23,194 bases of DNA, taken from assembly GCA_902496185.1 (NCBI GenBank), contig CABUZX010000020.1, forward strand, positions 1-23,194, read 5' to 3'. The notes under the pieces were generated by a model. It saw only the letters and a program-made list of their open reading frames with translations. It did not search any database and was not told where the DNA came from. Each line of letters opens with the position of its first letter. Position 1 is the first letter of the stretch. A program made the position numbers and the translations under genes. This document shows positions 1-8,276 of this stretch, piece after piece. The stretch is from an uncultured Subdoligranulum sp. (lineage in GTDB: Bacteria > Bacillota > Clostridia > Christensenellales > CAG-314).

Positions 1-87
1 ATGCTCGTGTTTGCAACCAGCAAACGCAACCAACGTCGTCAGCAACATTACTGCCAACGTTGTCAATAGTAAAAGTCTCTTTTTCAT
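1..87 (-). CDS. Lipoprotein, N-terminal fragment (cut by window edge)
   Basis: This is the first 29 codons of a gene that runs off the left edge. The translation starts MKKRLLLLTTLAVMLL and ends GCKHEH. It has a basic n-region, a hydrophobic core of about 18 residues, and a cysteine at residue 25 preceded by Phe-Ala-Gly, which resembles a signal-peptidase-II lipobox; Phe at -3 is less common than Leu. The predicted product is therefore a lipid-anchored surface protein, and the remaining fragment does not reveal its function. The start is well supported: AAGGAGG (plus-strand 94-100) lies six bases upstream and a consensus promoter lies at 124-152. It is the last gene of the minus-strand series but is transcribed separately, because the gltX terminator and its own promoter intervene. 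Confidence 0.8.
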   Translation of the reverse strand, partial: MKKRLLLLTTLAVMLLTTLVAFAGCKHEH

Positions 88-123
88 CTCTTGCCTCCTT
101 TTGTTGTTTGTAAAATTACTTTT

Positions 124-152
124 ATTATACTTTATACCATTATTTTTGTCAA
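124..152 (-). promoter_or_regulatory. Sigma-A-type promoter of the lipoprotein gene
   Basis: On the minus strand TTGACA (147-152) and TATAAT (124-129) are separated by exactly 17 bases, a perfect match to the housekeeping consensus. It lies just upstream of the AAGGAGG and ATG of the lipoprotein gene. This suggests strong unregulated expression, unless the 7-bp inverted repeat at 201-221 acts as an upstream control site. Confidence 0.85.
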
Positions 153-236
153 ATTTATTTTTTTACTTCTATCCTTGTATGACTGACGTTATGTCTTTTT
201 GAGATTTAGCCCAAAAATCTCTACTACAACAGTAGC

Positions 237-262
237 AAAAAAGCACCTTTCGGTGCTTTTTT
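237..262 (-). terminator. Rho-independent terminator after gltX (bidirectional shape)
   Basis: AAAAAAGCACC and GGTGCTTTTTT form an 11-bp stem around a four-base loop. The stem includes A and T tracts on both flanks, so it can work in either direction. It lies 49 bases past the gltX stop codon and would end the minus-strand operon. Confidence 0.88.
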
Positions 263-310
263 AATTAATTATTTTTATGCATAACTACCAAATTAAGGTA
301 ATTTAAAGCG

Positions 311-1762
311 TTAATCTAATTGATTTATAGAAAAATCAAGCCTGCGCAAAGTTTCTTCCTTGCCTAAAAGTTCGGCTAATTCCGTAGCGCCACCGGGCGT
401 GCTTTGTTTTGCGCTAATTGCGATACGCGTCGGCCACAAAACGGTGCTGTTCTTTTTGCCGAGCTCCGTTGCAAGCTCAACCAAGCGCTGATAAAGGTTT
501 GCGTTGTTCCACTCCGTTACAGCGCTCAATGCGTCGCGGACTTTTGGCAAAACTTCCTTTGCGGAGGCTACGTCGCTCTTTTGCTTGGGATTGACGTAAA
601 GTTGGTCGTCAAATTTTTCAAACTCTTCCAAAAATTCGACTTTTTCTGCTATTTCCGTCAAGGTTTCTACCCTACCGTGCACCAACTTTGCAAGTTTTGC
701 GTAGTCGTACTTGCCGTTAACTTTGCTCTTGTCAAAATACGGAGTAGCTATACGCAAAAACTCTTCTTCCGACAAATCTTTGATATACAAGCCGTTGAGC
801 CACTTGAGTTTCGTTTCGTCAAAAATTGCAGGAGACTTGTTGATACCTTCAAGACTGAAAAGCTCTTTTAGTTGTTCAAAGGTCATTTTTTCCATATTAT
901 TTTTGGGAGACCAACCAAGTAGAGCTATATAATTGATAATAGCCTCTTTAAGATAGCCCTTTGCTATAAAATCTTCGTAACTGACAGCCCCGTCGCGCTT
1001 GCTCAGTTTGTGTTGGGCGTCGCGCATAATGGGAGGCATATGTACGTACATTGGGCGCTCCCAACCGAAAGCGTCGTACAAAAGATTGTATTTAGGAGTA
1101 CTCGTAAGATACTCCGTACCGCGCATAACACAGTTGATACCCATCAAATGGTCGTCAATTACGTTTGCAAAGTTGTACGTGGGCATTCCGTCGGACTTGA
1201 TGAGAATATTGTCCTCCAACTCCTCGTTTTTGACAGAAATTTCGCCGTATACCGCGTCAACGTAACTTGACTCGCCGGAAGTCGGCATATTTTGTCTGAT
1301 TACCCACGGCTCACCGTCGGCAATACGTTTTTGTACCTCTTCTTTAGACAAATGCAAGCAATGCTTGTCGTAATGACGCGCGCCGTTTACGTCGGGGAGA
1401 GAATCCAATCTTTCCTTCGTGCAAAAACAGTAATAAGCCGAGCCGTTTTCTACCAGCATTTTGGCGTACTTAAGATATTCGTTTTTGCGTTCGCTCTGAA
1501 TATACGGCCCGTAGTCTCCGCCAACGTCGGGACCTTCGTCGTATAAAAGACCTGCGTCCTTCATTGTATCCATTATCTTTTGAATACTGTCGGAAACGAG
1601 CCTTTCTCTATCCGTATCTTCGATACGCAAAATAAACTTTCCGCCTGTCTTTTTGGCGTACAAGTAACTGTAAAGGGCGGTTCTCAACCCGCCGATATGC
1701 AAATACCCCGTAGGGCTTGGAGCAAATCTCGTGCGGATTTGCTTGGGTGTATTGTCTTTCAT
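311..1762 (-). CDS. gltX: Glutamyl-tRNA synthetase
   Basis: Class I aminoacyl-tRNA synthetase that attaches glutamate to tRNA-Glu in the cytosol. In bacteria without GlnRS it may also charge tRNA-Gln; the sequence alone does not settle this. The HIGH-like motif is HIGG at residues 22-25 inside the FAPSPTGYLHIGG block, and the KMSKS-like motif is KLSKR at 252-256. Cysteines at 112, 114 and 135 match the zinc-binding insertion seen in many bacterial GluRS. The length of 483 residues is normal. The ATG start gives the family N terminus, but no clear Shine-Dalgarno sequence precedes it; the 39-base gap after metG is A/T only apart from a few bases. Initiation may rely on an unstructured A-rich leader. 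It is the last gene before the terminator at 237-262. Confidence 0.96.
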   Translation of the reverse strand: MKDNTPKQIRTRFAPSPTGYLHIGGLRTALYSYLYAKKTGGKFILRIEDTDRERLVSDSIQKIMDTMKDAGLLYDEGPDVGGDYGPYIQSERKNEYLKYAKMLVENGSAYYCFCTKERLDSLPDVNGARHYDKHCLHLSKEEVQKRIADGEPWVIRQNMPTSGESSYVDAVYGEISVKNEELEDNILIKSDGMPTYNFANVIDDHLMGINCVMRGTEYLTSTPKYNLLYDAFGWERPMYVHMPPIMRDAQHKLSKRDGAVSYEDFIAKGYLKEAIINYIALLGWSPKNNMEKMTFEQLKELFSLEGINKSPAIFDETKLKWLNGLYIKDLSEEEFLRIATPYFDKSKVNGKYDYAKLAKLVHGRVETLTEIAEKVEFLEEFEKFDDQLYVNPKQKSDVASAKEVLPKVRDALSAVTEWNNANLYQRLVELATELGKKNSTVLWPTRIAISAKQSTPGGATELAELLGKEETLRRLDFSINQLD

Positions 1763-1801
1763 TTTTGTAATATTTTTTATATTTTTTTCGTTTTGCCAAA
1801 T

Positions 1802-3391
1802 TTATTCGGCAAAAAGTTCGTCAAGTTTTTTAAGTTCTTCTTCTACGTTTATTCTCTCAAAAAGGTTTTTGCCTTTTTCTACCGCGCTACCCTGCGCTAA
1901 CTGACCAAATTTTTCCACCCCATCAAAGTTGTCGGGAATATTTCCTTGGCCGAGCTTGTCAAAAATGCTTTGCGCCGTATCCGGCAAAAACGGTGACAGC
2001 AAAATTGCAACGAAGCGCAAAACCTCCGCAAGATTATACAAAACTTCGCCAAGTCTATCCTTTTGGTCGGGGTCTTTTGCCAAAACCCACGGCGTAGTTT
2101 CGTCAATATACTTGTTGGCGCGATACACCAACGCCATAATTTCGCTCATTGCTTGCGGAATATTAAAACCTTGTACGGCTTGCTTTACTTTTTGCAAGGT
2201 TTCTTCCGCCAACGTTGCTAATTCCCTATCAATACCGTCGGAGTTTTTGCCTTTTGACGGAATTTTTGCGTCAAAGTTTTTTTCTATCATTGCAATAGTA
2301 CGGCTCACGAGATTGCCGAGACTGTTGCACAAATCGTCGTTATAACGGTTTAAAAGCGACTTTATTGTAAACACGCCGTCGTTGCCAAAGGGAACTTCTC
2401 TCAACAAATAATATCTTATTGCGTCCAAACCGTATCTGCCTACCAAAAAGTAGGGGTCTACTACGTTGCCCTTGCTTTTGCTCATTTTGTCACCGCCAAA
2501 AAGCAACCAACCGTGTCCGTAAACGTGCTTGGGCACGGGCAAATCCAACGCCATCAATAACGACGGCCAAATAATACTATGAAAACGCACGATTTCCTTT
2601 GCCATCATATGCACGTCTGCCGGCCAGTATTTTTCAAACAGCGCCGTATCGTCGCTTTCGTAACCCAACGCTGTAATATAGTTTGCCAAAGCGTCAATCC
2701 AAACGTAAATACTGTGTCTGTCGTCAAAGGGCACGGGTACTCCCCACGAAACGCTGGTACGGCTTACTGCCAAATCCTGCAATCCGGGCTTGATAAAGTT
2801 GTTTACCATTTCGTTTACGCGAGATTTTGGTTGCAAAAATTCGGGATTGCTTTCATAAAGTTGCAAAAGTTTGTCGGCGTACTTTGACAAACGGAAAAAG
2901 TAACTTTCTTCCTTCGCGCGAGTGACGTCTCTATGACAATCAGGACACTTGCCGTCTTCCAGCTGACTTTCCGTCCAAAAAGACTCGCAAGGCGCGCAAT
3001 ACCAACCTTCGTACTCGGCTTTGTATATATCGCCTTTTTCATAAAGCTTTTCAAAAATCTTTTGAACGGCTTTTTCGTGATATTGGTCGGTAGTGCGAAT
3101 AAATTTGTCGTAAGTAATTTTCATCAACCTCCACAAATCCGTAATGTCGTGATACAAATTGTCGACGAATTGCTTGGGCGTCAAGCCCTTTTCTTCCGCG
3201 CGCTTGGCAATGTTTTGACCGTGTTCGTCCGTACCCGTCAAAAAGAACACGTCGTAGCCGTCCTTGCGGTAAAACCTTGCAATACTATCGCACACTACGG
3301 AGGTGTAACAATGCCCTAAATGCAACTTTCCGCTACTGTAATACAGCGGAGTAGTGATATAAAAAGTTTTTTTATCGTTTTTGTCTGTCAT
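1802..3391 (-). CDS. metG: Methionyl-tRNA synthetase (short form)
   Basis: Charges tRNA-Met with methionine for initiation and elongation. Counting from the ATG at 3391, the class I signature HLGH is at residues 24-27 and KMSKS at 302-306. A zinc knuckle has two Cys-x2-Cys pairs (C132/C135 and C149/C152). At 529 residues it ends after the anticodon-binding helical domain and lacks the C-terminal EMAP/Trbp111-like OB domain present in longer enzymes such as that of Bacillus subtilis. An in-frame TTG at 3424 would add 11 residues, but the ATG at 3391 has AAGGA nine bases upstream and gives the usual N terminus, so I chose it. It sits 43 bases after parB, with gltX next, so the two synthetases end the operon. 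Confidence 0.96.
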   Translation of the reverse strand: MTDKNDKKTFYITTPLYYSSGKLHLGHCYTSVVCDSIARFYRKDGYDVFFLTGTDEHGQNIAKRAEEKGLTPKQFVDNLYHDITDLWRLMKITYDKFIRTTDQYHEKAVQKIFEKLYEKGDIYKAEYEGWYCAPCESFWTESQLEDGKCPDCHRDVTRAKEESYFFRLSKYADKLLQLYESNPEFLQPKSRVNEMVNNFIKPGLQDLAVSRTSVSWGVPVPFDDRHSIYVWIDALANYITALGYESDDTALFEKYWPADVHMMAKEIVRFHSIIWPSLLMALDLPVPKHVYGHGWLLFGGDKMSKSKGNVVDPYFLVGRYGLDAIRYYLLREVPFGNDGVFTIKSLLNRYNDDLCNSLGNLVSRTIAMIEKNFDAKIPSKGKNSDGIDRELATLAEETLQKVKQAVQGFNIPQAMSEIMALVYRANKYIDETTPWVLAKDPDQKDRLGEVLYNLAEVLRFVAILLSPFLPDTAQSIFDKLGQGNIPDNFDGVEKFGQLAQGSAVEKGKNLFERINVEEELKKLDELFAE

Positions 3392-3434
3392 TTGTCGTTG
3401 TCCTTGATTTTTTGATTTAAACAAGTACTGTTTG

Positions 3435-4559
3435 TTAATCGTCCTGTGAATATTTAATATTTGTTGCCTGCCAGTCTCTTATTAGCGCGCAAATTCTGTC
3501 AAGGTCGTCTTTTGTGTAATAATCAATACAAATTCTACCTTTTTTGTCGTTGCCGACGGCAGTAACTTTTGTAGCAAAGGCTCTTTGCATATTTGCAACC
3601 AAATCTTTAAGTTCGAGACAGGGCGTTTCCTTGCGGACAAGCTCTTGCTGGGGTTTGGGATTGAGATAATCTCTCACCTTTTTTTCCAACTCTCTGACGC
3701 TCATTTGACTATCGCTTGCTTTAGTTGCAAGAGCAATTTGATCTGCGCGGTTTTCCACCACTACCAACGCCCTGCCGTGTCCGGCGGAAATGCGTCCTTT
3801 TTCAATCATATCCAACACTTTATCGTCAAGAGTCAAAAGACGCAAAGTATTAGCAATGGCGCTACGACTTTTGCCTATGCGGTCGGCGGCGGTCTCTTGC
3901 GTCATATTAAATTCGTCCATAAGTTGCTTTATGGCGCGCGCCGCTTCGATAGGATTGAGATCTTCTCTTTGTAAATTTTCAATTAAGGCTATTTCCTTAA
4001 TTTGTTGCGGAGTATAATTTTTGATTATTGCGGGGATTGTTTCCTTGCCTGCAAGCTTGCTTGCGCGCCAACGTCTTTCACCGGAAATAATCATAAAGCG
4101 CATACCCATACGCACTACGACGATAGGTTGAATAACTCCGTGTTGACGAATACTCTCTGCCAACTCGTTTAAGCTCGCTTCGTCAAAGTTTTTGCGCGGT
4201 TGCTCGTAGTTGGGGTCTATATCCTTAATATTTATATTGATAGCAATCACGCTATTTTCTTCCGTCGCAACGACGGGGCGAGACATTTTTTTGCTTGCCT
4301 CCTCAACTTTGCGCATAATTTCAGCGCCTTTATCGCTTATCGGCATATCTTGCTGATGATTCATAGTTGCCGAAGTGGGCATTTGGTCAACGCGCTCCGA
4401 TTGCAGTTGCTCGGGAGTTTTTTCCTTTTTTTCCACCACCTGCGGTTGGGGTTGCGGAGTTTTTTCCTTTAAAACTTCCTTTTCTTGCGGTTGAGCAAGG
4501 TCGTTGATACCAAGCAACGCCGACAATCCTCTACCTAAACCTCTGTTTTGGTTTGACAT
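3435..4559 (-). CDS. parB: Chromosome-partitioning protein ParB/Spo0J (CTP-dependent DNA clamp)
   Basis: Binds parS sites near the origin, spreads along DNA as a CTP-switched clamp, and with ParA and SMC segregates new origins. The N-terminal GLGRGLSALLG motif (residues 7-17), which in the family stimulates the ParA ATPase, is present. The PRKNF box is at 121-125, the CTP-binding GERRWR motif at 160-165, and the helix-turn-helix at about 219-240. Length is 374 residues, longer than Spo0J. The extra length is a Gln/Lys/Glu-rich, probably disordered linker at about 20-105. Its ATG overlaps the parA stop codon by one base (TAATG), with a GGAGG-rich site inside the end of parA, so translation is coupled. 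I found no consensus parS site in the window. Confidence 0.96.
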   Translation of the reverse strand: MSNQNRGLGRGLSALLGINDLAQPQEKEVLKEKTPQPQPQVVEKKEKTPEQLQSERVDQMPTSATMNHQQDMPISDKGAEIMRKVEEASKKMSRPVVATEENSVIAININIKDIDPNYEQPRKNFDEASLNELAESIRQHGVIQPIVVVRMGMRFMIISGERRWRASKLAGKETIPAIIKNYTPQQIKEIALIENLQREDLNPIEAARAIKQLMDEFNMTQETAADRIGKSRSAIANTLRLLTLDDKVLDMIEKGRISAGHGRALVVVENRADQIALATKASDSQMSVRELEKKVRDYLNPKPQQELVRKETPCLELKDLVANMQRAFATKVTAVGNDKKGRICIDYYTKDDLDRICALIRDWQATNIKYSQDD

Positions 4560-5332
4560 TATTTTTCCTCCTCCTCAAGTGCTAAAAATTGTTGCGCAAT
4601 CTTTTGATAGGCGACCGCGCCGCTACTGCGCGGAGCATGCAACGAAACGGGTACGCCAAAGCTTGGCGCTTCCGTAACTTTTATATTACGCGGTATCGGC
4701 ACGTTGTAAACCGCCGCGCCGAAAAACTTTTGAATTTCCGCTGCGACTTGTCTGCTCATAAGGCTTCTACCGTCAAACATTGTAAGAATTACTCCCTTTA
4801 CCTTTAAGTTGGGGTTGGTATGCTTTGTGACAAGCTTGATGGTATAAACCAACTGACTAAGCCCCTCTAAAGCAAAAAACTCGCTTTGTATGGGAATAAT
4901 GACTCCGTCACAAGCCGTAAGCGCGTTTAGGGTAAGCAACCCCAACGACGGCGGACAGTCAATAAAGACGTAATCATAAGTTTTTTCCACTTCCTTAAGT
5001 GCTTTTTTTAATATAAACTCTCTGTTTGGAAGTGAACTCATAGGTATTTCCGCGCCTACGAGGTCGTTGTTGCAAGGCAACAACTCAAGATTTTTAACCG
5101 TTGTTTTGACGACGACGTTGGAGACTTTTTCTCCCGCCAACAATACGTCGTAAACGTTGCTGTCAAGTTTGCTTTTGTCCACTCCGATACCCGTAGTGGC
5201 GTTGCCTTGCGGGTCAAGGTCAATAAGCAAAACCTTTTTGCCTTGTTGGGCAATACACGCCGACATATTGATAGCCGTCGTAGTTTTGCCTACTCCACCC
5301 TTTTGATTGCTGATAGTAATAATCTTTGCCAT
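4559..5332 (-). CDS. parA: Chromosome-partitioning ATPase ParA/Soj
   Basis: Deviant Walker-type ATPase that binds nucleoid DNA in its ATP form and moves ParB-parS complexes. In Bacillus the homologue Soj also controls DnaA, which fits its position near oriC. The deviant Walker A motif KGGVGKTT is at residues 11-18, and the DCPPSLGLLTLNAL block that follows strand 4 is present. At 257 residues it is a small chromosomal ParA with no N-terminal HTH. It has its own promoter region after rsmG (see 5400-5428). Only a weak purine-rich site precedes its ATG. Confidence 0.97.
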   Translation of the reverse strand: MAKIITISNQKGGVGKTTTAINMSACIAQQGKKVLLIDLDPQGNATTGIGVDKSKLDSNVYDVLLAGEKVSNVVVKTTVKNLELLPCNNDLVGAEIPMSSLPNREFILKKALKEVEKTYDYVFIDCPPSLGLLTLNALTACDGVIIPIQSEFFALEGLSQLVYTIKLVTKHTNPNLKVKGVILTMFDGRSLMSRQVAAEIQKFFGAAVYNVPIPRNIKVTEAPSFGVPVSLHAPRSSGAVAYQKIAQQFLALEEEEK

Positions 5333-5399
5333 GATTTTTTCTTTTGCGTTGGCTAATGCCCCTGCCTAAAAAGGCTTTTAGAATTTTGGTTTATAATTT

Positions 5400-5428
5400 A
5401 TTATATCACGTTTTTTTCATACGAGCAA
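5400..5428 (-). promoter_or_regulatory. Likely promoter of parAB-metG-gltX
   Basis: On the minus strand TTGCTC (5423-5428), a 17-base spacer, and TATAAT (5400-5405) with an upstream TGA (extended -10). The gap between rsmG and parA is 189 bases, the longest inside the minus-strand cluster apart from oriC. A second, weaker candidate lies further upstream: TTGACA (5480-5485), 18 bases, then TTTAAT (5456-5461). The leader also carries a small GCCT/AGGC palindrome at 5364-5375. Confidence 0.7.
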
Positions 5429-5521
5429 CTTTTGATTTGATATTTAAGGGCTCAAATTAAAAATTTTTCTCACAAAGTTTGTCAAAAGTTGCATTGTTTT
5501 TTACTTTTTACTAATTTACTT

Positions 5522-6340
5522 CTATTTTTTTGTCTCGTTTGCAAAACAAAGCGGATTTTTTCGCGGAGCGTTTTGTCCGCGCGGATATTTTTTGGGTGTT
5601 GTCAAAACCTTTTTATACTGCAAAATCACGCGATTGTCGCCGTTTGGAAGACAAAACTCTTTTGCTCCTATTAGCTCCAATCCCAAAATATTACACGCGT
5701 AAGTTGCTTTGGCTTGCTCCGCTTGACTTTCTCGCGATTTTTGCGCCAACACTAACCCCCCAACCTTTGCGAGTGGCGCAAGATACTCCAACAAGGTGGG
5801 TAGTTCTGCCACGGCTCTTGCGCAAACGACGTCGTAAGCTTCGCGGTTTTGCTTGGCAAGCTCTTCCGCGCGCATATTTGCCGTTTGACCCTCAACCCCA
5901 AGCCGTTGCAACAACTCCGCGACGAAAGCCGTTTTTTTGCCAACCGAATCCACCGCGGTGATTTTTACGTCGGGACGTATAATTTTGACTACCACCGACG
6001 GAAACCCCGCGCCACAACCGACGTCGCACAAGGTGGCGTTTTGCGGAACGTATTTAGCAACGTAGGCGCTATCCAAAAAATGTTTTTGCAAAATCCCTTG
6101 CTTGTCGGTAATTGCCGTCAGGTTTACCGATTGGTTTTTTTGTTGTAAAAATTCGCCGTAAACACAAAATTTTTGCGCCTGTTCTTCCGTCAACACAACG
6201 TCGGTCAAGGCGAAAAACCGTTTTATCTCCGACAAACTCCACTCGTCAACACCCTTATTTTGCGTCGCCAAAGTAGTGTTTTGCGTCGCGAACTCGCCGT
6301 TTTGAGCGCAGTTTGGGCGATTTAAAAAAATTTTAGTCAC
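5522..6340 (-). CDS. rsmG: 16S rRNA m7G527 methyltransferase
   Basis: SAM-dependent methyltransferase that modifies G527 of 16S rRNA. In other bacteria its loss gives low-level streptomycin resistance. The SAM-binding motif DVGCGAGFP is at residues 106-114, followed by a VDS acidic loop. The start is GTG, four bases after GGGAGG, and overlaps the mnmG stop by eight bases, so the two are translationally coupled. At 272 residues it is longer than the usual 205-240. About 35 extra N-terminal residues rich in Asn, Gln and Thr have no obvious function, and the C-terminal tail of about 20 residues is basic. No later Met gives a better start, so the extension is probably real. Confidence 0.94.
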   Translation of the reverse strand: MTKIFLNRPNCAQNGEFATQNTTLATQNKGVDEWSLSEIKRFFALTDVVLTEEQAQKFCVYGEFLQQKNQSVNLTAITDKQGILQKHFLDSAYVAKYVPQNATLCDVGCGAGFPSVVVKIIRPDVKITAVDSVGKKTAFVAELLQRLGVEGQTANMRAEELAKQNREAYDVVCARAVAELPTLLEYLAPLAKVGGLVLAQKSRESQAEQAKATYACNILGLELIGAKEFCLPNGDNRVILQYKKVLTTPKKYPRGQNAPRKNPLCFANETKK

Positions 6341-8201
6341 TTTTCCTCCCGCTTAAGTAAATTGCAAGCACCGTCACGTCGGCAGGGCTTACTCCGCTGA
6401 TTCTGCCGGCTTGACCTAACGTCAGCGGTTTTATTTGATTTAGTTTTTGTCGAGCTTCGAGACGAAGTCCGCTTATGGTATCGTAGTCAAGGTCGCTTGG
6501 CAACGCCTTGTTTTCTGTCTTTGCAGCAAGCAAAATTGCGCTTTGCTCTTTTTGAATATATCCCTCGTACTTTGCTTCTATCTCAACCTGTTGCAAAACC
6601 TGCGGACTGAATTGCTCAAACAAACCGAGCTTAACAAGATGGTCTATACGCGCAAAGGAGCGTTTGAGCAACGCCGAAACCGTAACCCCCGACGAAACCT
6701 CGTTTTGTCCGTTTTGCACCAAATAACCGTTAATTTCCGACGGTTTAAGTACGGTGTTTAAAAGTTTTTTGGCGGTTTTAATTTGTTCCTGCTTTTGACA
6801 AAATACGGCGTACCTTTGGTCGTCTACCAACCCTACGCTCCTGCCTATTTCCGTAAGTCTTAAGTCGGCGTTGTCCTGACGCAAAATCAGTCTATGCTCG
6901 GCTCTACCCGTCATCATTCTGTACGGCTCGTTTGTGCCTTTTGTCGTAAGGTCGTCAATAAGCACCCCTATATACGCTTGATCTCTACGCAAAATCAACG
7001 GCGGTTTGCCCTCAAGATACAACGAAGCGTTTATTCCTGCAACAAGACCTTGTCCGCCTGCCTCTTCATAACCGCTCGTGCCGTTTATTTGCCCTGCAAA
7101 AAACAACCCTTTGACGTTTTTGCTCATAAGCGACGGATAAAGCGCGGTCGCGTCAATGCAATCGTACTCTATAGCGTAGGCGTCGCGCATAATTTCAACG
7201 TTTTGCAAACCCTCTATCGTACGATAAATTTCGTATTGAATATCGGCAGGCATACTGCTGGATACGCCCTGAACGTAATATTCCTGCGTATCCGCGCCCT
7301 CCGGCTCCAAAAAAATTTGATGTCTCTCCTTGTCGGAAAATCTCACGACCTTGTCCTCTATAGACGGACAATATCTCGGGCCTACTCCTTCGATTTGTCC
7401 GCTGTACAAGGGCGCAAGATGCTTGTTGTCAAGTATAATTTGCTTTGTTTTTGCCGTGGTCCAAGTAAGATAACACGGAAATTGTTTTGTGTTTTTGTAA
7501 TCGTTTAAAAAACTGAAAGGTGGCATACTTTCTTCGCCGTGCTGGACTTCAAGCTCGTCAAAGTTTACGCTACGCGCGTTTATCCTTGCAGGAGTACCCG
7601 TCTTAAAGCGCATAATTTTAAATCCCAGCTTTTTTAAGCTGTCGCTCAATCCGCACGCGTTCATAAACCCGTTTGGTCCGCTGTTAGTCACCAAGTCTCC
7701 GACGATAGTTTTGCTGTTTAAATATACGCCTGTGGCAACGATAACTGCTTTTGCAAAATATTGCAAACCGTTGGAAATCTTTACGCAAAAACCTTCTTCC
7801 GTCGGCAAAATTTCCGTCGCTTCGCCCTGACGCAAATACAAGTTGGGGGTTGTTTCAAGCGTGAGTTTCATATTTGAGTGGTAAAGATTTTTGTCCACCT
7901 GCGCGCGCGGACTGTAAACCGCAGGACCTTTGCTCAAATTTAACATTCTCAACTGCAACAAACTTTTGTCCGTATTTATTGCCATTTGTCCGCCGAGAGC
8001 GTCAATTTCCTTAACGATTTGACCTTTTGCCGTACCGCCTATGCTCGGATTGCACGCCAAATACGCAACGGTATCAAGGTTGGTGGCAAGACAAAGCGTC
8101 TTGTGGTTTTTGCGCGCGCAAGCAAGCGCCGATTCGCACCCTGCGTGACCTGCGCCTATTACGATAATATCAAAACTGAAATTTTGCCCAAATTGTTGCA
8201 T
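6333..8201 (-). CDS. mnmG: tRNA U34 carboxymethylaminomethyl-modification enzyme, FAD subunit
   Basis: Works with MnmE to build the cmnm5 group on wobble uridine 34 of several tRNAs, using FAD, NADH and a folate-derived carbon. The FAD Rossmann motif GAGHAG is at residues 16-21. The family block NPSIGGTAKG and the GYEEAGGQG motif are both present. The length of 622 residues is normal. AAGG lies six bases before the ATG. It follows mnmE after about 75 bases and overlaps rsmG by eight, the classical order. Confidence 0.97.
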   Translation of the reverse strand: MQQFGQNFSFDIIVIGAGHAGCESALACARKNHKTLCLATNLDTVAYLACNPSIGGTAKGQIVKEIDALGGQMAINTDKSLLQLRMLNLSKGPAVYSPRAQVDKNLYHSNMKLTLETTPNLYLRQGEATEILPTEEGFCVKISNGLQYFAKAVIVATGVYLNSKTIVGDLVTNSGPNGFMNACGLSDSLKKLGFKIMRFKTGTPARINARSVNFDELEVQHGEESMPPFSFLNDYKNTKQFPCYLTWTTAKTKQIILDNKHLAPLYSGQIEGVGPRYCPSIEDKVVRFSDKERHQIFLEPEGADTQEYYVQGVSSSMPADIQYEIYRTIEGLQNVEIMRDAYAIEYDCIDATALYPSLMSKNVKGLFFAGQINGTSGYEEAGGQGLVAGINASLYLEGKPPLILRRDQAYIGVLIDDLTTKGTNEPYRMMTGRAEHRLILRQDNADLRLTEIGRSVGLVDDQRYAVFCQKQEQIKTAKKLLNTVLKPSEINGYLVQNGQNEVSSGVTVSALLKRSFARIDHLVKLGLFEQFSPQVLQQVEIEAKYEGYIQKEQSAILLAAKTENKALPSDLDYDTISGLRLEARQKLNQIKPLTLGQAGRISGVSPADVTVLAIYLSGRKSD

Positions 8202-8276
8202 TTTTAACCTTTTTTGTTGATTTTTGGCGTTTTTTGTCTTTTGTCGTTGTTTGTTGAATAAAAAATACTCTTTAAT

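Noticed and set aside
201..221. 7-bp inverted repeat GAGATTT/AAATCTC between gltX and the lipoprotein gene
   Set aside because: It lies 50 bases upstream of the lipoprotein promoter and is not followed by T on either strand. It could be an operator, but one short repeat is too little support for a feature of its own.
404..871. Long plus-strand open frames opposite gltX, metG, parB, mnmG and mnmE
   Set aside because: They are antisense shadows of well-identified genes, with cysteine- and phenylalanine-rich products and no start signals.
3392..3424. TTG start giving metG 11 extra residues
   Set aside because: The ATG at 3391 has AAGGA at good spacing and yields the family N terminus, and the extra residues are low complexity.
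5333..5521. Possible parS site upstream of parA (TCACGT at about 5405)
   Set aside because: Only half of the TGTTTCACGTGAAACA palindrome is present and the flanks do not match. By eye I found no parS-like site elsewhere in the window.
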